The translations under genes and the position numbers were made by a program. A stretch of 64,000 nucleotides of DNA from assembly GCF_004341505.2 (NCBI RefSeq), contig NZ_SLYP02000001.1, forward strand, positions 941,001 through 1,005,000. The letters run 5' to 3'. The notes beneath the pieces are model-generated. The model saw only the letters and a list, made by a program, of their open reading frames with translations. It had not been told where the DNA came from and ran no database searches. This DNA comes from Sphingomonas sp. JUb134 (GTDB lineage: Bacteria; Pseudomonadota; Alphaproteobacteria; Sphingomonadales; Sphingomonadaceae). Below, piece by piece: positions 33,735 to 43,685 of the stretch. The first letter of the stretch is position 1, and every line of letters starts with the position of its first letter.

Positions 33735-36245
33735 ATGAGTGCCGCTTTCGATCCCGCGACCGCCCGCCCAGAACCCGCGCCCGAGGGTCGGCGCGCCCGT
33801 TTCCGCCGCATCCGGCGCCGCTGGTGGTTCCGCCTGCTCGCCTGGGCCGCGCTGCTGGCGGGGCTGGCGATGGTGGTGATCTGGTTCTTCCTGATCCGCA
33901 CCCTGCCGTCGGTGGAGGCGCTGCGCAGCTACGAGCCGCCGCTGCCCACCAACGTGCGCGGGATCGAGGGAACGCCGATCCACAGCTATGCCCGAGAGCG
34001 TCGGGTCGAGCTGTCCTATCCCGAATATCCGCCGCTGCTGGTGAAGGCATTCCTGGCCGCGGAGGACCGCACCTTCTTCGAGCATCACGGCGTCGACTAT
34101 CCCGGCATCGCCAGCGCGATGCTGACCAACCTGCGCAACGACGGCCGCCCGATCGGCGCCTCGACCATCACCCAGCAGGTGGCCAAGAACCTGCTGCTGA
34201 GCAACGAGGTGAGCTACGTCCGCAAGGCGAAGGAGGCGTTTCTCGCCTATCGCATCGAAGACGTGCTGACCAAGCAGCAGATCCTGGAGCTCTACCTCAA
34301 CCAGATCGCGCTCGGCCGGAACGCGTTCGGCGTCGAGGCGGCGAGCCACGCCTATTTCGACAAGGACCTGGAGCAGCTGTCGCTGGCGCAGATGGCGTAT
34401 CTGGCGATCCTGCCGAAGGGTCCGTCCAACTACACGCCCGAGCGCGGGTACGATCGCGCGATCGCCCGGCGCAACTGGGTGCTGGGCGAGATGCTCCGCA
34501 ACGGCTTCATCACCCAGGGGCAGCATGACGGTGCAGTCGCCCAGCCGCTCGGCACCACGCCCCGCCAGACGCCGCGGTTCGAACGCGTCGGCGGCTATTT
34601 CATCGAGGAAGTGCGCCGCCAGCTGCTCGGCCGCTTCGGCGAGAACGACAAGGACGGGCCGCACAGCGTCTATGCGGGCGGCCTGTGGGTGCGCACCTCG
34701 CTCGACCCGCGGCTGCAGGGCTTTGCCCAGGACGCGCTGCGGCGCGGGCTGATCCGCTACGAGTCGGGTCGCGGCTGGTCCGGGCCGGTACGGCAGGTCG
34801 AGATCGACGGCGACCGCTGGCAGCAGGCGCTGCTCAACACCAACATCGGGCTGGACTATAGCGACTGGCGCGCCGGCATCGTGGTGTCGCGCGACAGCGG
34901 TTCGGCGGTGATCGGCTTTGCCGACGGCAGCACGGGCACGCTGCCGCGCTCGGCCGCACAGATGCCGGTGCGAGGCAAGGGCGGCGCTGCCTTTGGCGCG
35001 CTCAAGGCCGGTGACATTATCGCGGTGGCGCCCGAGGGCGGCCATTTCGCGCTCCGCTCCGTGCCCCGTATTTCGGGCGGCATGGTGGTCGAGGAGCCGC
35101 GGACCGGGCGCATCCTGGCGATGCAGGGCGGGTTCGATTCGCGGCTGCAGGCGTTCAACCGCGCCACCCAGGCCAAGCGCCAGCCGGGATCGACCATCAA
35201 GCCGATCGTCTATTCGGCCGCGCTGGAAAAGGGGATGACTCCGGCGACCATCATCACCGACGCACCCTATTGCGTGGACCAGGGCGGACGGCTGGGCACC
35301 AAGTGCTTCCGCAACTTCTCCGGCTCCTATGCCGGGCCGCACACCATGCGCTGGGGCATCGAGCAGTCCCGCAACCTGATGACGGTGCGCGCGGCGGCGG
35401 CGACGGGCATGAAGAACGTCACCGACCTGATCCAGCGGCTGGGCGTGAGCGAGGGGCGCTATCCGTCCTACCTCTCCTATGCGCTGGGCGCGGGCGAGAC
35501 GACGGTCGCGCGGATGGTCAACGCCTATTCGATCCTGGTGAACCATGGCCGCGCGCTGAAGCCGAGCGTCATCGACTTCGTGCAGGACCGCCATGGCAAG
35601 GTGATCTGGCCGCAGGACTGGCGCGCGTGCGACCGGTGCAACGCACGCGATTGGGACGGCAAGGCGATGCCGCGGCCGGTGATCCGGTCGCGCCAGCTGC
35701 TCGATCCGCTCACCGCCTACCAGATGGTCCATATCACCGAGGGCGTCGTCCAGCGCGGCACCGCCGTCACGCTGCGCGACCTCGACCGGCCGATGATGGG
35801 CAAGACCGGCACCAACAACGGGCCGACCGACGTGTGGTTCGTGGGCGGCACGCCGCAGATGATCGGCGGGCTCTACATCGGCTATGACACGCCCCGGAAC
35901 CTGGGCGGCTATGCGCAGGGCGGGACGCTGGCGGCGCCGATCTTCAAGGCGTTTGCGGTCAAGGCGTTCGAGGGGATGGAGAAGCTGCCGTTCACCGCGC
36001 CCGCCGGCATCCGCATGGTGCGCGTCGACCGGGGGAGCGGCAAGCCGGTCTATGGCGCCTGGCCGACGACCGATCCCAAGGCGTCGGTGATCTGGGAAGC
36101 GTTCAAGCCGGAGAGCGAGCCGCGCCGCCGCGCGCGCCGTTCGCGCGAGGGCGAAGATGCGGCACCGGTCCAGAAGGCCGCACCGCGCGCGCAGACGGCC
36201 CCGCAGGACGGCGATTTCTTGCAAAGGGAGGGCGGCATTTACTAG
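33735..36245 (+). CDS. mrcA: Bifunctional penicillin-binding protein 1A
   Basis: Polymerises glycan strands and crosslinks peptides in the periplasm. The 836 residues comprise a basic cytoplasmic tail, a membrane anchor (LLAWAALLAGLAMVVIWFFL), a glycosyltransferase domain with catalytic Glu in AAEDRTFFEHHGVD and the later TITQQVAKNLLLS, an OB-like insertion, and a transpeptidase domain with Ser486 in RQPGSTIKP, the SxN-type SRN motif, and KTGTNNG. The C-terminal tail is Arg-rich and probably disordered. The amidase gene upstream makes a peptidoglycan pair. Confidence 0.95.
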   Translation: MSAAFDPATARPEPAPEGRRARFRRIRRRWWFRLLAWAALLAGLAMVVIWFFLIRTLPSVEALRSYEPPLPTNVRGIEGTPIHSYARERRVELSYPEYPPLLVKAFLAAEDRTFFEHHGVDYPGIASAMLTNLRNDGRPIGASTITQQVAKNLLLSNEVSYVRKAKEAFLAYRIEDVLTKQQILELYLNQIALGRNAFGVEAASHAYFDKDLEQLSLAQMAYLAILPKGPSNYTPERGYDRAIARRNWVLGEMLRNGFITQGQHDGAVAQPLGTTPRQTPRFERVGGYFIEEVRRQLLGRFGENDKDGPHSVYAGGLWVRTSLDPRLQGFAQDALRRGLIRYESGRGWSGPVRQVEIDGDRWQQALLNTNIGLDYSDWRAGIVVSRDSGSAVIGFADGSTGTLPRSAAQMPVRGKGGAAFGALKAGDIIAVAPEGGHFALRSVPRISGGMVVEEPRTGRILAMQGGFDSRLQAFNRATQAKRQPGSTIKPIVYSAALEKGMTPATIITDAPYCVDQGGRLGTKCFRNFSGSYAGPHTMRWGIEQSRNLMTVRAAAATGMKNVTDLIQRLGVSEGRYPSYLSYALGAGETTVARMVNAYSILVNHGRALKPSVIDFVQDRHGKVIWPQDWRACDRCNARDWDGKAMPRPVIRSRQLLDPLTAYQMVHITEGVVQRGTAVTLRDLDRPMMGKTGTNNGPTDVWFVGGTPQMIGGLYIGYDTPRNLGGYAQGGTLAAPIFKAFAVKAFEGMEKLPFTAPAGIRMVRVDRGSGKPVYGAWPTTDPKASVIWEAFKPESEPRRRARRSREGEDAAPVQKAAPRAQTAPQDGDFLQREGGIY

Positions 36246-36367
36246 GGGCGGGGACGACCATCCTGCCCGAGCCGGCAGTTCCTTTTCTGACGATACATTG
36301 AAGCGCCGCCCTTGCGGCCCGAGATTCCCGGGTTCATCCGGGATCTTCGAAGGTGGAGAGAATTTCG

Positions 36368-37495
36368 ATGCGCGCCGAAGCGCAAGCCCATGTCGACAAG
36401 ATCAACGACGCGCTGGCGCTGTTGCGCCGCTTCCTCGACTGGGACCGCGCGCTGCGCCGCCTGGACGAGCTGAACGCGCGCGTCGAGGACCAGAGCCTGT
36501 GGAACGACCCCAAGGCCGCGCAGGAAGTGATGCGCGAGCGGCGGCGGCTGGACGAGGCGATCACCGCGACCCGTGCGATCGAGGCGGAGCTGTCCGACAC
36601 GGTCGAGCTGATCGAGATGGCGGATGCCGAGGGCGACGCCGAGATGGCGGACGAGGGCACGCAGAGCCTGGCCCAGCTGGCGGAACGCGCCGAGCAGGAC
36701 AAGGTAAAGGCGCTGCTGTCGGGCGAGGCCGACGCCAACGACACCTATATCGAGATCAACTCGGGCGCCGGCGGTACCGAAAGCCAGGACTGGGCGGGCA
36801 TGCTGCAGCGCATGTACACGCGCTGGGCCGAGCGGCGCGGCATGAAGGTCGAGCTGATCGACTATCACGCCGGCGAGCAGGCGGGCATCAAGTCGGCGAC
36901 GCTGCTGGTGAAGGGCGAGAACGCCTATGGCTATGCCAAGACCGAGAGCGGCGTGCACCGGTTGGTGCGCATCAGTCCGTACGACAGCGCGGCACGGCGC
37001 CACACCAGCTTTTCGAGCGTGTGGGTCTATCCGGTGATCGACGACAACATCGACATCGAGATCAATGAGAGCGAGCTGCGCATCGACACGTATCGCGCGT
37101 CGGGCGCGGGCGGTCAGCACATCAACACGACCGATTCGGCCGTGCGCATCACCCACCTGCCGACCGGTATCGTCGTGCAGTGCCAGAATCAGCGTTCACA
37201 GCACAAGAACAAGGCCGAGGCGTACAACCAGCTGCGCGCGCGCCTGTACGAGCGGGAACTCGCCGAGCGCGAGGCGGTGGCGAACGCGCAGAACGCCACC
37301 AAGACGGACATCGGCTGGGGCCACCAGATCCGCTCCTATGTCCTCCAGCCGTACCAGCTGGTGAAGGACCTGCGCACGGGCGTGACCTCGACTGCGCCGG
37401 GCGACGTGCTCGACGGTGCGCTCGACCCGTTCATGGCAGCGGCGCTGTCGCAGCGCGTGACCGGCGAGACGGTCGAGGTGGAGGACGTCGACTGA
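36368..37495 (+). CDS. prfB: Peptide chain release factor 2
   Basis: Recognises UGA and UAA stop codons and triggers peptide release. The 375 residues include the catalytic GGQ at 248-250 ([19 protein letters not shown]). The recognition motif, SPF in E. coli RF2, reads SPY here ([15 protein letters not shown]). The frame is continuous: where E. coli has an in-frame UGA and a programmed +1 shift near codon 26, this gene reads straight through [16 protein letters not shown] 36368 is preceded by GGAGAG; a GTG at 36353 lies within that site. The downstream methyltransferase gene starts two bases after its stop. Confidence 0.97.
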   Translation: MRAEAQAHVDKINDALALLRRFLDWDRALRRLDELNARVEDQSLWNDPKAAQEVMRERRRLDEAITATRAIEAELSDTVELIEMADAEGDAEMADEGTQSLAQLAERAEQDKVKALLSGEADANDTYIEINSGAGGTESQDWAGMLQRMYTRWAERRGMKVELIDYHAGEQAGIKSATLLVKGENAYGYAKTESGVHRLVRISPYDSAARRHTSFSSVWVYPVIDDNIDIEINESELRIDTYRASGAGGQHINTTDSAVRITHLPTGIVVQCQNQRSQHKNKAEAYNQLRARLYERELAEREAVANAQNATKTDIGWGHQIRSYVLQPYQLVKDLRTGVTSTAPGDVLDGALDPFMAAALSQRVTGETVEVEDVD

Positions 37496-37497
37496 TC

Positions 37498-38280
37498 GTG
37501 GGGCGGGTCCTGCCTGGGCTGGATGGGGGACGCGCGGCATGGGCCGGGGCGGCGGCGGTGGCGTGCGCCCTGCTGCTCGGCGCCTGCGATGCGACCGAGC
37601 CCAAGCTGCCCGAGCGCAAGTCCGAGGCGAAGGCCTCCGACTTCCCGGCGGCCGACCGGCCGGTGGCGACCATCGTGTCGGCGCGCTGGTCGACCGAGGA
37701 AGCGCGCGACCGGCTGAACGAGGCCGAGGAAGTGATGGACGGCGCCGGCATCGCCAAGGGGATGACGGTCGCCGACATCGGCGCGGGCGAGGGCTATTAC
37801 ACGATCCGCCTGACCCAGCGCGTCGGCCCGGACGGCCGGGTGCTGGCCGAGGACATCGTGCCGGAGGTACGCGACGCGCTGGCCCAACGCGTGGCGCGCG
37901 AGCGGCTCGACAATGTCAGCGTGCGGCTGGGCAAGGCCGACGACCCGCGGCTGCCCGAGGCGAGCTTCGACCGGGTGCTGATGGTGCACATGTACCATGA
38001 GATCGCCGAGCCCTATGCGTTCCTGTGGCACCTGCGCCCGTCGCTGCGCCCGGATGGGCTGGTCGTGGTGGTGGATGCCAACCGTGCAACGCAGAACCAC
38101 GGCACGCCGCCGGCGCTGCTGCGCTGCGAGTTCGAGGCGGTCGGCTATCGCCAGGTGTCGATGCGGCCGATGCCGTCCGCGGGCGGCTATCTGGCGACCT
38201 TCCAGGCGGTGGGGCCGCGGCCGGAGCCCAGCGCGATCCGCCCGTGCCGGCTGAACCCGCCGGCGCCCAAGGCAGGCTAG
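37498..38280 (+). CDS. Class I SAM-dependent methyltransferase with lipoprotein signal
   Basis: 260 residues. The methyltransferase domain shows motif I in [20 protein letters not shown], the acidic residue in [14 protein letters not shown], and [20 protein letters not shown]. The best start, GTG 37498, gives a hydrophobic N-terminus ending in [11 protein letters not shown], a credible lipobox. If used, the enzyme would be exported away from its cofactor, which is unexpected. Either this family works differently or the apparent signal is a chance feature; a start inside the hydrophobic stretch would still leave most of it. It follows prfB by two bases. RF2 is methylated by PrmC, but this protein lacks the PrmC NPPY motif. 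Confidence 0.8.
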   Translation: MGRVLPGLDGGRAAWAGAAAVACALLLGACDATEPKLPERKSEAKASDFPAADRPVATIVSARWSTEEARDRLNEAEEVMDGAGIAKGMTVADIGAGEGYYTIRLTQRVGPDGRVLAEDIVPEVRDALAQRVARERLDNVSVRLGKADDPRLPEASFDRVLMVHMYHEIAEPYAFLWHLRPSLRPDGLVVVVDANRATQNHGTPPALLRCEFEAVGYRQVSMRPMPSAGGYLATFQAVGPRPEPSAIRPCRLNPPAPKAG

Positions 38281-38312
38281 GCTTCCGCACGCGCAGCCGC
38301 TACGCCGGCGGC

Positions 38313-39107
38313 ATGCAGCAATATCTCGACCTGATGCAGCGCGCGCTCGACACGGGCGTGGAGACGATGGACCGCACCGGCGTCGGCACCCGTTCGGTCT
38401 TCGGCCACCAGATGCGCTTCGACCTTTCGGCGGGCTTTCCGGTGCTCACCACCAAGAAGCTGCACCTGCGCTCGATCATCGTCGAGCTGCTGTGGTTCCT
38501 ACGCGGCGACACCAACGTCCGCTGGCTGCAGGAGCGCAAGGTGAGCATTTGGGACGAGTGGACCGACGAATCGGGCGACCTCGGCCCCGTCTATGGCAAG
38601 CAGTGGCGCGACTGGGAGACGGCCGATGGGCGTCACCTGGACCAGATCGCCGAGCTGATCGCCACGCTGAAAAGCAATCCGGCGTCCCGGCGGATGGTGG
38701 TCTCCGCCTGGAACCCGGGCGACCTGCCGGCGATGGCGCTGGCGCCGTGCCACTGCCTGTTCCAGTGCCATGTCGCGAACGGCAAGCTGTCGCTGCAGCT
38801 CTACCAGCGCTCGGCCGACATTTTCCTGGGCGTGCCGTTCAACATCGCGAGCTATGCGCTGCTGACCCATATCCTGGCGGACCAGTGCGGGCTGGAGGTC
38901 GGCGAGTTCGTGTGGACGGGCGGGGACTGCCACCTCTACCTCAACCACCTGGACCAGGCGCGCGAGCAGCTGTCGCGCACGGCCACCGCGCTGCCGCGGC
39001 TGAAGATCCTGCGCCGGCCGGACGGCATCGACGGCTATGAACTGGAGGATTTCGTGCTCCACGACTACCACGCGCAACCGCATATCAAGGCGCCGGTGGC
39101 GGTATGA
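38313..39107 (+). CDS. thyA: Thymidylate synthase
   Basis: Makes dTMP from dUMP using methylene-tetrahydrofolate. The 264 residues equal the E. coli length, and the catalytic Cys falls at position 146 ([16 protein letters not shown]). Further landmarks are [19 protein letters not shown], the dUMP-binding [20 protein letters not shown], and the ending IKAPVAV. ATG 38313 gives [15 protein letters not shown]. It shares ATGA with folA, which recycles the dihydrofolate it produces. Confidence 0.98.
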   Translation: MQQYLDLMQRALDTGVETMDRTGVGTRSVFGHQMRFDLSAGFPVLTTKKLHLRSIIVELLWFLRGDTNVRWLQERKVSIWDEWTDESGDLGPVYGKQWRDWETADGRHLDQIAELIATLKSNPASRRMVVSAWNPGDLPAMALAPCHCLFQCHVANGKLSLQLYQRSADIFLGVPFNIASYALLTHILADQCGLEVGEFVWTGGDCHLYLNHLDQAREQLSRTATALPRLKILRRPDGIDGYELEDFVLHDYHAQPHIKAPVAV

Positions 39108-39571
39108 TCGTCTTCCACCTGGCGCGGGCCGACAATGGCGTGATCGGACGCGACGGGCAGCTGCCCTGGCACCTGCCGGCCGACCTCAAGCGGTTCAAGG
39201 CGGGCACCATGGGCAAGCCGATGGTGATGGGCAGGAAGACGTTCGAGAGCTTCCCGAGCCCGCTGCCGGGGCGGCGGCACATCGTGCTGACGCGCGACCC
39301 CAGCTGGAATGCACCGGGTGCCGAGGTGGCGCATGATCCGGAGGCGGCGCTGGCGCTGGCCGGCGATGGCGAGGTGGCGGTGATCGGCGGGGCCGAGGTG
39401 TTCGCGCTGTTCCTGCCGCAGGCGGACAGGATCGAGCTGACCGAGGTCCATGCCGCACCCGAGGGGGATGCGGTGGTGCCGACGTTCGAGGGCTGGCGGG
39501 AAGTGGCGCGGGAAGAATTTCCGGCCGAGGGCGAGCGGCCGGGTTGCAGCTTCGTAACACTGGTGCGGTAG
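39104..39571 (+). CDS. folA: Dihydrofolate reductase
   Basis: Reduces dihydrofolate to tetrahydrofolate with NADPH, regenerating the cofactor used by ThyA. The 155 residues carry [20 protein letters not shown] (with the acidic substrate residue in HLPADLK), the NADPH-binding [15 protein letters not shown], and [20 protein letters not shown]. The ATGA overlap with thyA indicates coupled translation. No sign of an acquired resistance-type DHFR. Confidence 0.97.
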   Translation: MIVFHLARADNGVIGRDGQLPWHLPADLKRFKAGTMGKPMVMGRKTFESFPSPLPGRRHIVLTRDPSWNAPGAEVAHDPEAALALAGDGEVAVIGGAEVFALFLPQADRIELTEVHAAPEGDAVVPTFEGWREVAREEFPAEGERPGCSFVTLVR

Positions 39572-39597
39572 CAAGGCCGCGAACGGTAGCACCCGGT

Positions 39598-39626
39598 GCC
39601 CTGGGTTCCTGCCTGCGCAGGAGCAC
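39598..39626. repeat. Short palindromic repeat, family A, copy 5
   Basis: Identical to the 9376 copy except one base (GGTTCCTG in place of GGCTCCTG), which breaks one pair of the stem. It lies in the folA-ribF gap. Confidence 0.8.
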
Positions 39627-39701
39627 GGTAGAGTTGGAGCGCGGCCGCCGTTGACGCGCACATGGTTTGCCTGCGCGTCGGCTTTCCCTATAGCGCGGGG
39701 C

Positions 39702-40640
39702 ATGGAGCGGCTGGACGGCAGCTCGGCGGTCCCCGCAGGGTTGCGCGGCGGGATCGTCGCGCTTGGCAATTTCGATGGTTTCCACCTCGGGCACCAGGCG
39801 GTGGTGCGCCGGGCGGTGACGCGCGCGCATGCCGAGGGCCGGCCGGCGATCGTCGCCACCTTCGACCCGCACCCGATTCGCCACTTCCGGCCCGATGCCG
39901 CGCCGTTCCGCCTAACGACGCTCGACCAGCGCGAGCGGCTGTTCGCCGAAGCCGGCGCCGATGCGATGCTGGTGTTCCGGTTCGATGCCGCGCTCGCGAG
40001 CCTGTCGGCCGCGGCGTTCGTCGAAGAGCGGCTGCGCGGGCTGGCGGGGATCGGCGGGGTGGTTACGGGCGCCGACTTCACCTTTGGCAAGGGGCGTGAC
40101 GGCGATGTCGCGGTGCTGGCGGCGCTGGGCGCGGTGCAGGGCTTCTCCGTCGACACGGTGGCACCGGTCGAGGACGGGGGCGAGCCGGTCTCGTCCAGCC
40201 GCATTCGCGCGCTGTTGGAAGCGGGCAAGCCGGCGGAGGCCGCAGCGCTGCTGACCCGGCCGTTCGCGATCCAGGGCGTGGTGGAGCCGGGCGCGCGCCT
40301 GGGGCGGGAACTGGGCTTCCCGACCGCCAACCTGACGCTCGGCAGCTATCTGCGCCCCGCCTATGGCATCTATGCGGTGCGCGGGCGGCTGGCGGACGGG
40401 CGCGTGCTCGACGGGGTCGCAAACCTGGGAATCCGGCCGATGATCGAGCCGCCGCTGGAGCTGCTCGAGCCGCACTTCTTCGACTTCTCCGGGGACCTGT
40501 ATGGGCAGCGGATCGAGGTCGACCTGATCGAGTATCTGCGGCCGGAGTGGCGGTTCGACGGGCTGGATGCGCTGAAGGCGCAGATCGCGCGCGATTGCGA
40601 GGACGCGCGGGCGGTGCTTGCGGGGACGGCGCGCCCATAG
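39702..40640 (+). CDS. ribF: Bifunctional riboflavin kinase / FAD synthetase
   Basis: Converts riboflavin to FMN and FMN to FAD. The 312 residues show the nucleotidyltransferase part (VALGNFDGFHLGHQAVVRRA, TFDPHPIRHF, the SSSRIRALLEAG loop) and the C-terminal kinase part (RLGRELGFPTANLTLG, with the PTAN motif, and LEPHFFDFSGDLYGQRIEVD). ATG 39702 gives MERLDGSSAVPAG. In many proteobacteria ribF precedes ileS and lspA, but here it is followed by repeats and a convergent hemA. Confidence 0.96.
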   Translation: MERLDGSSAVPAGLRGGIVALGNFDGFHLGHQAVVRRAVTRAHAEGRPAIVATFDPHPIRHFRPDAAPFRLTTLDQRERLFAEAGADAMLVFRFDAALASLSAAAFVEERLRGLAGIGGVVTGADFTFGKGRDGDVAVLAALGAVQGFSVDTVAPVEDGGEPVSSSRIRALLEAGKPAEAAALLTRPFAIQGVVEPGARLGRELGFPTANLTLGSYLRPAYGIYAVRGRLADGRVLDGVANLGIRPMIEPPLELLEPHFFDFSGDLYGQRIEVDLIEYLRPEWRFDGLDALKAQIARDCEDARAVLAGTARP

Positions 40641-40648
40641 CGCGCACC

Positions 40649-40727
40649 GTGCTCCTGCGGAGGCAGGAGCCTAGAGGTATCCGCCGTTGCGCTTTGCTGC
40701 CCTGGGCTCCTGCCTGCGCAGGAGCAC
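40649..40727. repeat. Inverted pair of family A palindromic repeats downstream of ribF
   Basis: Copies at 40649-40674 (inverted, slightly diverged) and 40699-40727 (identical to the 9376 copy). Together with the family B copy at 40809 they fill most of the gap between convergent ribF and hemA, where they may act as terminators. Confidence 0.85.
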
Positions 40728-40808
40728 GACCGGGGCACAAAGATCCCGCGAAGGCAGCTGGCCAGTATCGGTGATTCCGAAGCGGAGCGCGCCCTCTCGT
40801 AGCGCTCC

Positions 40809-40837
40809 CAACTGGGCCCCGGCCTTCGCCGGGGTAC
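40809..40837. repeat. Short palindromic repeat, family B, copy 4
   Basis: Identical in sequence to the copy at 858, with the CCCCGGC-CTTC-GCCGGGG stem. It lies 20 bases beyond the hemA stop. Confidence 0.85.
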
Positions 40838-40856
40838 GAGCGCGGTGATGACGCCC

Positions 40857-42110
40857 TTAGGCGGCGCGGCGCATTTCCAGGCGACCCCAGATTTCGACCA
40901 GCGCGTCGGTGAGTTCGCGCATCATCGACTCGTCATGGGCGGGGCCGGGGGTGAAGCGGAGGCGCTCGGTGCCGCGGGGCACGGTCGGGAAGTTGATCGG
41001 CTGAACATAGACGCCGTACTCGGCGAGCAGGATGTCGCTGACGCGCTTGGCCTTGACCGGATCGCCGACCATCAGCGGCACGATGTGGGTGGTCGAATCC
41101 ATCACCGGCAGGCCGGCGTCGCGGAACATCGCCTTGAGCTTGGCGGCAGCGACCTGCTGCCCCTCGCGCTCGGCCGAGGAGGCCTTCAGGTGGCGGACGC
41201 TGGCGAGGGCGCCGGCGACCAGCACCGGCGACAGCGAGGTCGTGAAGATGAAGCCGGGCGCATAGCTGCGGATCACGTCGATGATCGTGCGATCGGCCGC
41301 GATATAGCCGCCCATCACGCCGAACGCCTTGCCGAGCGTGCCCTCGATGATGTTGAGGCGGTCGGCGACGCCGTCACGCTCCGAAATGCCGCCGCCGCGT
41401 GCACCGTACATGCCGACGGCATGGACCTCGTCGAGATAGGTCAGGGCGTTGTACTTGTCGGCGAGGTCGCAGATCTCGGCGATCGGGGCGATGTCGGCGT
41501 CCATCGAATAGACGCTTTCGAACGCGATCAGCTTGGGCGCCTGCGGATCCGACTCGGCCAGCAGCTCCTCAAGGTGCTCCAGGTCGTTGTGGCGGAAGAC
41601 TCGCTTCTCGCAGCCCGAGTTGCGGATGCCCGCGATCATCGAGGCGTGGTTGAGCTCGTCCGAAAAGATGATGCAGCCCGGCAGCACCTTGGCCAGCGTC
41701 GCCAGCGTCGCCTCGTTCGAGACATAGCCGCTGGTGAACAGCAGCGCGCCTTCCTTGCCGTGCAGGTCGGCCAGCTCGCTTTCGAGGTCGATGTGATAAT
41801 GGGTGTTGCCACCGATGTTGCGGGTGCCGCCGGAGCCGGCGCCGACGTCGTGCAGCGCCTCTTCCATGGCGGCGATCACCTTGGGGTGCTGCCCCATCGC
41901 CAGATAGTCGTTGGAGCACCAGACCGTGATCGGCTTGGGCCCGTTATGCCCGGCGAAGCAGCGCGCGTTGGGGAACATGCCCTTGTTGCGCAAAATGTCG
42001 ATGAAGACGCGGTAGCGCCCCTCGGCATGGAGCCTGTCGATCGCCTGGTTGAAGACGCGGCTGTAATCGACCGCGCGAACGGTTTCGTCGCTGGACATGC
42101 CGGTCTGCAT
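40857..42110 (-). CDS. hemA: 5-aminolevulinate synthase
   Basis: Condenses glycine and succinyl-CoA to 5-aminolevulinate, the first step of heme synthesis by the C4 (Shemin) pathway used by alphaproteobacteria. The 417 residues include [54 protein letters not shown], and the PLP lysine in [16 protein letters not shown]. The start could be ATG 42110 or ATG 42098; neither has a strong ribosome site. Its substrate succinyl-CoA comes from the 2-oxoglutarate dehydrogenase encoded earlier in the window. Confidence 0.97.
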   Translation of the reverse strand: MQTGMSSDETVRAVDYSRVFNQAIDRLHAEGRYRVFIDILRNKGMFPNARCFAGHNGPKPITVWCSNDYLAMGQHPKVIAAMEEALHDVGAGSGGTRNIGGNTHYHIDLESELADLHGKEGALLFTSGYVSNEATLATLAKVLPGCIIFSDELNHASMIAGIRNSGCEKRVFRHNDLEHLEELLAESDPQAPKLIAFESVYSMDADIAPIAEICDLADKYNALTYLDEVHAVGMYGARGGGISERDGVADRLNIIEGTLGKAFGVMGGYIAADRTIIDVIRSYAPGFIFTTSLSPVLVAGALASVRHLKASSAEREGQQVAAAKLKAMFRDAGLPVMDSTTHIVPLMVGDPVKAKRVSDILLAEYGVYVQPINFPTVPRGTERLRFTPGPAHDESMMRELTDALVEIWGRLEMRRAA

Positions 42111-42171
42111 AACGACAGGACCCTTGTTTTTCTACTCTCAAAGCCTCGTTTAGAGCGAGCGTCGCGTTCGA

Positions 42172-42969
42172 TTACAGCAGTTTGATCTGGGTCAAGCCGA
42201 AGCGGGCGAGGGCAGGCCGGAGCAACTCGATCCCCGGATCGGCGCCGGTGAACACCGCCGTGCCTTCGCCCGGAGCGTCGGGCCAGTCGGCGCCATCGAG
42301 GAGATGCGCGACGCGACGGGCGATGCCCTCGCCGCCATCGACGAACTGCACCGGGCGCCCGGCGGCGGCCTCCAGCCGGTCCGCGACCAGCGGGAAATGG
42401 GTGCAGGCGTTGACGACCACGTCGATGCGGTCGCCGTCGGGCTGATCGAGCAGCCCTGCGAGCACGACGCGATAGGCGTCGTCCTCCGCCTCCTCGCCGC
42501 GCAGGCGTGCCTCGGCGAGGGCGACCAACGCGGCGGAGCCGTGGCGCAGGACGCGGCAATCGGCGGCGAATCGGGTGGCCAGGTCGTCGACATAGGGTTG
42601 GCGCACCGTCGCCTCGGTCCCGAGCACGCCGATGACGCGCGTGCGGCTCAACTCGGCCGCGGGCTTGATGGCGGGAACGGTGCCGACCACGGGCAGGTCG
42701 AGCGCGGCGCGCACCGCCGGCAGCGCGATGGTGGAGGCGGTGTTGCAGGCGATCACGATCAGCCGGGGATGAAAGCGCTCCGCCAGCCGCCCCAGCAGTG
42801 CCGGGACGCGTGCGGCGATCTCCGCCTCGCTGCGGGTGCCATAGGGGTAGCCTGCCGAGTCGGCTGCGTAGACGATCGGCGCCTGTGGCAGCAGCCGCTG
42901 GGTGGGGGCGAGCACCGACAGACCGCCGACGCCGGAGTCGAAGAACAGGATCGGGCGGGAGTCGGGCAT
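42172..42969 (-). CDS. murI: Glutamate racemase
   Basis: Supplies D-glutamate for peptidoglycan precursors. The 265 residues hold both catalytic cysteines, in IVIACNTASTIALP and VVNACTHFPLVADRL, with the opening ILFFDSGVGGLSVL and the SAGYPYGTRSEAEI loop. ATG 42969 gives MPDSRPILFFDSGVG; the frame is open far upstream but that region is antisense to plsY-dprA. It is divergent from plsY. hemA follows on the same strand 61 bases downstream... read on the minus strand, hemA lies just upstream of nothing else, so murI comes after hemA's start only in coordinate order; the two need not form an operon, murI being transcribed first toward hemA. Confidence 0.94.
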   Translation of the reverse strand: MPDSRPILFFDSGVGGLSVLAPTQRLLPQAPIVYAADSAGYPYGTRSEAEIAARVPALLGRLAERFHPRLIVIACNTASTIALPAVRAALDLPVVGTVPAIKPAAELSRTRVIGVLGTEATVRQPYVDDLATRFAADCRVLRHGSAALVALAEARLRGEEAEDDAYRVVLAGLLDQPDGDRIDVVVNACTHFPLVADRLEAAAGRPVQFVDGGEGIARRVAHLLDGADWPDAPGEGTAVFTGADPGIELLRPALARFGLTQIKLL

Positions 42970-43076
42970 GCGGGGCAGATCCTTGCGCGCGGAGAGACGT
43001 TCCCGCTTTGATCGAGGTTGTTGCGCCCCGATACCGAAACGCCTAGCGTCGGGGCAACAGGGGTACGAAATCAGTC

Positions 43077-43685
43077 TTGCCAACCGACTTCTCATCGGCG
43101 CCGGCGCTTTGCGCAATGTTGCTCGGCTATCTGCTGGGCGCGATCCCGTTCGGGCTGCTGCTCGCGCGGTGGTTCGGCGCGGGCGACCTGCGGGCGATCG
43201 GATCGGGCAACATCGGCGCGACCAACGTGCTGCGCACCGGGCGCAAGGGGCTGGCGGCGGCGACGCTGCTGCTCGACGCCGCCAAGGGCGCGCTCGCAGT
43301 GGTGTTGGCCGAATGGCTGTTCCCCGGCCATGGCCCGTTCGCCGCGGCGACGGCGTTTCTGGGCCATTGCTATCCCGTCTGGCTGCGGTTCCGCGGTGGC
43401 AAGGGCGTCGCGACGATGCTGGGCGTGGTGCTCGCGCTCCATTGGCCGAGCGCGCTGGTGTTCGCGGTCGTGTGGTTGGGGCTGCTCGCGCTGCTGCGCA
43501 TCTCCTCGGTGGCGGGCATGACCGCCTGCATCTCCGCACCGGTGAGCGCCGCCTGGTTCGGGCAGTTCGACCTGGTCCTGCTGCTGCTGGGAATGGCCGC
43601 GGTGGCGCTGTGGAAGCATCGCGAGAATCTGGGCCGGTTGCTCGACGGCACCGAACCCCGCGTCGGCAGCCGCAAGGGTGGCTGA
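43077..43685 (+). CDS. plsY: Glycerol-3-phosphate acyltransferase PlsY
   Basis: An inner-membrane enzyme that transfers the acyl group from acyl-phosphate to glycerol-3-phosphate, starting phospholipid synthesis. About 202 residues with five or more membrane segments and the three PlsY motifs: IGSGNIGATNVLRTGRKG, FLGHCYPVWLRFRGGKGVAT, and ALWKHRENLGRLLDGTE. The TTG at 43077 is used here; ATG 43116 (MLLGYLLGAIPFG) is an equally possible start. Its end overlaps dprA by eight bases. Confidence 0.93.
   Translation: MPTDFSSAPALCAMLLGYLLGAIPFGLLLARWFGAGDLRAIGSGNIGATNVLRTGRKGLAAATLLLDAAKGALAVVLAEWLFPGHGPFAAATAFLGHCYPVWLRFRGGKGVATMLGVVLALHWPSALVFAVVWLGLLALLRISSVAGMTACISAPVSAAWFGQFDLVLLLLGMAAVALWKHRENLGRLLDGTEPRVGSRKGG

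Noticed and set aside
32772..36224. An 1150-codon minus-strand frame opposite the amidase and PBP1A genes
   Set aside because: Antisense to two genes with complete catalytic motifs; composition is shadow-like (His, Arg, Asp-rich).
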